Assembly: GCF_009389715.1 (NCBI RefSeq)
Contig: NC_052393.1
Coordinates: 2,418,001 to 2,482,000 of the forward strand
Origin: Phoenix dactylifera
Lineage: Eukaryota; Streptophyta; Magnoliopsida; Arecales; Arecaceae
Direction: 5' to 3'
DNA: 64,000 nucleotides
This document shows positions 59,301-64,000 of this stretch, in pieces. Position 1 is the stretch's first letter, and each line of letters opens with the position of its first letter. The notes beneath the pieces were generated by a model that did not search any database, was not told where the DNA came from, and saw nothing but the letters and a program-made list of their open reading frames with translations. The position numbers and the translations under genes were made by a program.

Positions 59301-61775
59301 GTCTGATTTTGAGTGCAATTGTAGAACACTGCTTTTTTCTTAAAAAAAAAATATGGCACATGTGACCGGTCTGTAGGGTTGGCGCGTGGTGTCCAACGTC
59401 GTCTGGATAAGACCGACGGATGGACGGAAGGAGGTGACAGCGACGCTGCTGTCTTCGCTTAGTTGACATTCGACCCAAAAGTCAATGCTTAATTGGGCTG
59501 ACCTCGTTGGCCACCAGAGAGGAGAGTCAAAAGTGTTTCATAAAGTTGTATTGTATTTCATATCTTCTCCATGATTTCCAAAGTGCATTGCATTTTATAG
59601 TTGACCTATGAGGACCCGTACGGGCGTGTGTTTAGTCCCACATCGGTTATTCGCTGGGTAGTTCTTGGGTATTTATATAGGATCAAGGAACCCAAACAAT
59701 ATCTTCCGGCTAGCCATTTTGGGTGAGGTCCTGGATTGTTACAAATGATATCAGAGCGGACCCGGCTCATAACCTATGTGGACTAGGGGACACTACAGCA
59801 CGGATCCATTGGGGCTGACTATGGGCCAATCATGATATTGTAATTAGATTTGAATAGATTTGAACCCTTAGCCTGACGAGGACGTCGGGACTTGAACGGA
59901 GGGAGTATGTGAGGATCCGTGCGGGCGTGTGTTTAGTCTCACATCGGTTATTTGCTGGGTAGATTGTGGGTATTTATACAGGATCAAGGAACCCAAACAA
60001 TACCTTCCGGCTAGCCATTTTGGATGAGGTCCTGGGTTGTTACAACACCGAGCTATGTATCTCTATGCCATCAAACGTATCAAACATATGTATATATATG
60101 CATAGGCAGACACACAAATACATATCTTTATGTATGTAAACATCAATGTTTTAATGTAATGCTTGCACGTATTTATATGCATAAAAAGGAATTGGATGTG
60201 CATTGTTTATTACTTGGAATCCTACTATTGAACGTCTTCAAGTTATTCTCTTGTTCGATTGATTGTTTGTGGACCTTCACTAACTGACCTTACAATGTTC
60301 TTCAAAGATGCCTCTGTTACATCAATAAGTATAAGCTAGGTGCTATGCAGGCGAGACTCAATATTCCTAGTCATGGCAACTAAAAGTGAAATATGTGCAT
60401 CCATCATCTCGTTGTGCATGCTACCATCAACATAAGTGGCAAACTCTTGTCAATAAACTATTCTGAGCTGACTCAACAATCCACACATAGGAAACGAATT
60501 TAGGCTAAATCGAGTTTGGGTTTGGGTTCGGATTCCCAAATTGCTGTCCCGAAATAAGCATAAATTCAAAATCAATCATAAATTTTCAGCATAAGCTAAA
60601 TTAACCCAGCCTGTTGATTGACCTACCTCATAAATTAAAGAGATGTAATATAAGTAAATTGGAATGAAAGATAAGGGGGAGAAAAAGGTAGGAATCTCTG
60701 AAAATAGGTAAAAGAAAAGCTCAAAGCATCGCAGTCAATAAGTAAATTGGTCTTGGATGGGAGAGGAAATCCAAACAGAGCACCTATACTTTGGCACTTG
60801 AACCAAAGCCAAAGTGCATCGATTCTCCACACCAGTGTGCTGTTTTAGTCTTGTCCGAATGATATGGCTTTGGATCGCTTTACCGTACGGGGAGGAGCTT
60901 CGATTGCTCATCATGTGAAGAGGGAGGTTCGGAAGAATGCTAGCTTAAGCTTATACTATTATTAAGTATTGAAGTTTTTGACTACCACACTGTCATGTGA
61001 CACCTACTGGTGTGACAAGTACGTTCACATAGAACCGTGAAACATTGTAGAAAAAGCGAAACGCACGAAGAGATATAGAAGAGAGAAGAAATATTGGCAG
61101 GCCATTTGTGGAATAATAAGAAGTAAGAAGGTGGTAATTGTACGTGTTGTTTGAGATACAAACATGCAGGAAATGGAGATTGGAAGTTCTAGAGATAGTG
61201 TTGAAATAGAATTTGCAAACTTGACTTCAGATAGAAACATGTAATTCTATATTTGTTCGGACAAAAGAAACGCCAAGAGCTGAACATACAAAATGATCTT
61301 AAACTTGGGGAAAATCTGTAGTTCTTTTCTGAAACTCCAAAAAATGCTTCCATATTTCCATCAAACTAGCTTTTTAATCTTTAATTTTTTTTTAAAAAAA
61401 AATGTAGCTTCTTTGTTTGCTTAACTTTAACGAATGGATTGAACTTTTCCTCCAAATCACTACTATTTTGAAAGATAGAACCAGCAGTTTCAACCAAAAT
61501 TCCGAGGAAAATAATGAAGATACTATTGAACAATATGCAGCAAAAAGAAAGAAAAAAAGGAATCTGAATTAGAACAGTCCACCTTTTGTATTAATTAGTA
61601 GTATATAATAATATAATCGTTTAATAAGGATACGATTATCTGCAAATCATAATATGCAAACCTTTAAAGAACTTCCATTAAACCAAAAAAAAGAAAGATA
61701 AATGAGGAGCAGTGGGGATGAGAGAATTACAATGGAGAACTGCACCGGCTGGCTATGGATCAGGTCCTGCGACAT
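56378..61775 (-). CDS. CCT-domain protein (CMF-type transcriptional regulator), about 347 aa resolved
   Basis: A nuclear regulator with a C-terminal CCT motif but no B-box, related to the CCT-motif family (Arabidopsis ASML2-like proteins, rice CMF proteins). Minus-strand exons: 61731-61775 (MSQDLIHSQPVQFSI), 58430-59110, 56622-56810, 56378-56503; all borders are GT/AG and all joints are in phase 0. Near the N-terminus is EGISSPIEDRILEFCDDDD, a signature of this group. The middle is rich in S, P, D and Q. The CCT motif (residues about 278-325) has RLSMEERKEKIHRYLKKRNE, FSKKIKYACRKTLADSRPRI and RGRFAKND. After the acidic FDEEEE a donor (GAA|GTAAGC) suggests one more small exon that I could not locate; without splicing the frame stops at 56294 after 27 more residues. 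The exon 3 acceptor at 56810 is the best of two candidates. Intron 1 carries a TRIM-like element. Confidence 0.88.
59607..60044 (+). mobile_element. TRIM-like element with two LTRs, inside intron 1 of the CCT gene (antisense to it)
   Basis: LTRs are 59607-59743 and 59908-60044, 137 bp each, with few differences. Both carry TTTAGTC(C/T)CACATCGGTTAT and TTCCGGCTAGCCATTTTGG and end TTGTTACA. The primer site TGATATCAGAGC follows the first LTR by two bases, and the purine-rich GAACGGAGGGAG precedes the second. It is the best-preserved copy in the window. Confidence 0.9.
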
Positions 61776-61920
61776 CTCTCCTTGACGAAGCTCTCCTAAT
61801 CTTCCAAAAAAACAAGCAATGGTAGAAACAGAAGCCCTCACTCACTGCAAAAGCTCTTATTCTCGTCTCCTTCCCTTTCCTTCTCCTATTCCTAACCTAA
61901 AACATCGACGTTCCAAACAA

Positions 61921-61949
61921 AAGAAGAAGAAGAAGAAGAAGAAGAAAAA
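61921..61949. repeat. (GAA)n tract in the CCT gene leader
   Basis: About nine AAG/GAA triplets on the plus strand, TTC repeats on the gene strand, 145 bp upstream of the CCT start codon and probably in its 5' UTR. Confidence 0.8.
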
Positions 61950-61989
61950 GTGGAACAGGATTTCCTAAGCCAACCCAGAGACCCCCTTC

Positions 61990-62076
61990 CAATATATAGG
62001 ATGAGGTGTGGAGAGAGAGAGAGCTGGAAGAGCCCGAGGATAGAGAAGTGGGACGCGGGTGGGGTTACTATATATG
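61990..62076 (-). promoter_or_regulatory. Candidate TATA boxes of the CCT gene
   Basis: On the minus strand CCTATATATTGG (61989-62000) and CCATATATAGTAA (62065-62077) lie 215-300 bp upstream of the ATG at 61775, with GA- and GAA-rich leader between. Which is used cannot be told from sequence. Confidence 0.45.
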
Positions 62077-62099
62077 GCGAGGAAGACTGTCCATAGGAG

Positions 62100-62900
62100 G
62101 ACGGGGAGAACAAGTAACGGCCGTTTTTTCGTACGGCTAGTCGCCGTCAGCGGTTGGGGCCCGAGGTTGACGGGGGGCCGCGAGGGCCCAGCCCGCGGGT
62201 CCAACGGCGGCCGGGAAGCGTTTGCCACGTAGGACGGAGCAAACGTGGCAGTGATGAGCTGGCACTACAAATGCGGGCGGGATCTGGGTTATTTCCGGTT
62301 GCTCCGGTTTACTATACGCGACTAGGGTTTGTAACGGTATCATGCTGCTGCCGGACCCCATAACTCGCATTCAATTAACTTAACTATATATCCATGGACG
62401 GATTAATCTCATCTCCCATGTCGCTGACAAGTGTCTAATGGTGTCCGGGAGATTTGTTCTTACTTTTTCTCTCCTAGATATAAAAGGGTATTTGGGCCAT
62501 TGACAGTGCTAACTGTATAAAATTTGATGACTAAGACATATGATAGATTTTTATTGGCTATGCAGTTTGCCAAAGTGTACTATATGCACTTAGTAATTTA
62601 TAGAAGATCTACTAAAGCTACAGGGATAATTAGTTGCAGATCATGAATGAATTGTGTTATGAGGTTATTGCCTTGGTCATCTCTAGTTTGCTGCCACCTG
62701 GGTGGTTGAAGCATATGTAGGGTTGGGCTACCGGATTTAGGGACATGAGGCTTTAGGTTTTTGTTGAACATGGGAAGTTAATTTGAAGCTTCGGTAACTT
62801 ATTTGTTGATGGAAGTATTTTGCATATCATTTGCATGGTTGACACTTTGAATAATAGGTAGCTTAGTTGTATCTAACCTAAAGAGAATAATTCAGGAGAA
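62100..62900. other. CCT gene promoter side
   Basis: GC-rich at 62100-62360, with several ACGTGGC / GCCACGT words (near 62224 and 62243), then AT-rich. No gene was recognised; GC-rich frames here are not protein-like. Confidence 0.4.
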
Positions 62901-63190
62901 TTTCTAGGCTTGAAGTGGACCATCTTGATCACTACAAGTTGCGTTGGATAGAGTTCAGGAGCGAAATCAGCCATATTGGAAAGCCGAGTTACAGACTTAA
63001 TTTTCATAGATCATAACTTGGACATACGATATCCGATTGAGATAATTTTTTTTTTTTTTAACCGAGTAGTTTTTCGAGATCAAGCTCAAATCTCATCGTT
63101 TCGAGCCTGAAACGGATCAATCAAACCGAAAGTTATCTTTTTAGATAAGATTAGAATTAGAAAGAAGAATTTGATCTAAATTATATAAGA
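62901..63190. repeat. Probable LTR-retroelement fragment
   Basis: The run GATCATAACTTGGACATACG, then ATCCGATTGAGATAATTTTT, TCGAGATCAAGCTCAAATCT and CGTTTCGAGCCTGAAACGGA resembles the regulatory part of large plant LTR elements. No partner LTR or coding region is present in the window. The family is not identified. Confidence 0.4.
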
Positions 63191-64000
63191 AAAGGTATGC
63201 AAAATTACTATTGACAAAATTACCTTCTAGGTATAATAGTTGTCTGTTTGATTTCGTGATTGATGGACCATCTTTGGTTTAACTGTACCAAAATCAAGTC
63301 CAGATGGCATGTTCAGAATTTTTATTCATAAAAAGTATAATTATTTAGTATATATCCAGTTTTGTAGCTTGGTTTGGTTTTGTTTGGTTTCCTGTTTGGT
63401 GGTTATACTAGACTACTAACATCATACCCATCTTAGTTATCTTTAGAATAGACTTTCCGGTAAGGCATATTTCCTTATATAGCAATAAATCTAACTGGCT
63501 TTGAGCCAGGATTAACACAGCCAACCAAAAAGGATTACTTTTAACACACCATTGTGATTTGTGAATCGGAAAAGATTAGGTTCTGATCGTCTAAAATAGT
63601 GCATTGCCGTCACAATTTGTACCCTCTACAACCTCATTTTAGGAAATTATTCGATCTGCAGGGCTGTCATTGATGGAGCTCTACTGAGTAACTTCTAGCT
63701 GTCATTAGTCTTAGCCAGATGTATGTAGCTCGAGAAAAATATACAATGAGTATAACCACCAAAGAAAAATATATTTTGGCTCCGTCTTGTCACTGAGAAA
63801 TTATATCTTACACCGCATATACTACATGACTGTGCACCGCGCCAATTATCTTGTCTTCTTCTTATGGGCCCCATTCATCATTTGCTTGTTTCGGTGACTG
63901 GCCTAAAGAAAGGAAACGAGTTGATTGGCATAGTGTACAGTGACTTGGTGTAGCCGTGCAGGGTATTCGTTTGCAGACCGAAAAAAAACTAATAAAGCGG
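63191..64000. other. Intergenic, no gene seen
   Basis: AT-rich sequence to the window edge. No coding sequence or known repeat was recognised. Confidence 0.45.

Noticed and set aside
62137-62370. GC-rich frames upstream of the CCT gene
   Set aside because: They lie in promoter DNA and have no domain, no splice sites and biased composition only.

Overview
This 64 kb window is plant nuclear DNA, AT-rich, with intron-containing genes spaced widely among transposable elements. The gene families and the repeat types fit a monocot, and a palm (Arecaceae) is my best guess. That guess is an inference from gene and repeat style, because no species-diagnostic sequence was checked.

Six gene models are supported. 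In order they are: a caleosin/peroxygenase (+, 672-1975, five exons); a short single-exon gene of unknown function (-, 3367-3609); a four-EF-hand calmodulin-like protein (-, 9630-10172); a large SUVR-type histone-lysine methyltransferase (-, coding 12744-24711, 5' UTR exon near 26931-27060, nine coding exons, 887 residues); a DUF3527-family protein (-, coding 35460-39277, probable 5' UTR exon ending at 40887); and a CCT-domain transcriptional regulator (-, 56378-61775). Exon borders were chosen by hand from GT/AG sites, reading phase and family similarity. For all four multi-exon genes the phases close. The exact 3' end of the CCT gene is open.

Much of the rest is mobile DNA. A Ty1/copia element with both LTRs and a 5-bp target duplication, but almost no gag, lies at 29690-33721. 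A TRIM-like family of tiny LTR elements has at least seven copies (three with two LTRs), one of them inside intron 1 of the CCT gene. hAT-like non-autonomous elements with 8-bp target duplications lie at 11198-12125, 16844-17657, 17881-18361 (near-perfect duplication) and 49010-49367, the last nested in an older element of the same family as 11198-12125. There are two L1-type LINE 3' remnants carrying RNase H sequence (42168-42598 on +, about 44150-44630 on -) and a roughly 1.1 kb TIR element at 51507-52602. A plastid-derived insert carrying a trnC-GCA copy sits in the 5' UTR intron of the SUVR gene.

The genes do not form an operon or cluster of shared function. They are independent loci for lipid-body/peroxygenase, calcium sensing, chromatin silencing, an unknown DUF3527 role and CCT-type transcription. 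The most notable arrangement is that the SUVR gene, whose family acts in silencing of transposons, carries a long foldback element and a MITE in its largest intron and plastid DNA in its first. I found no CRISPR array, no rRNA gene, and nothing I can defend as a wholly new biological system.
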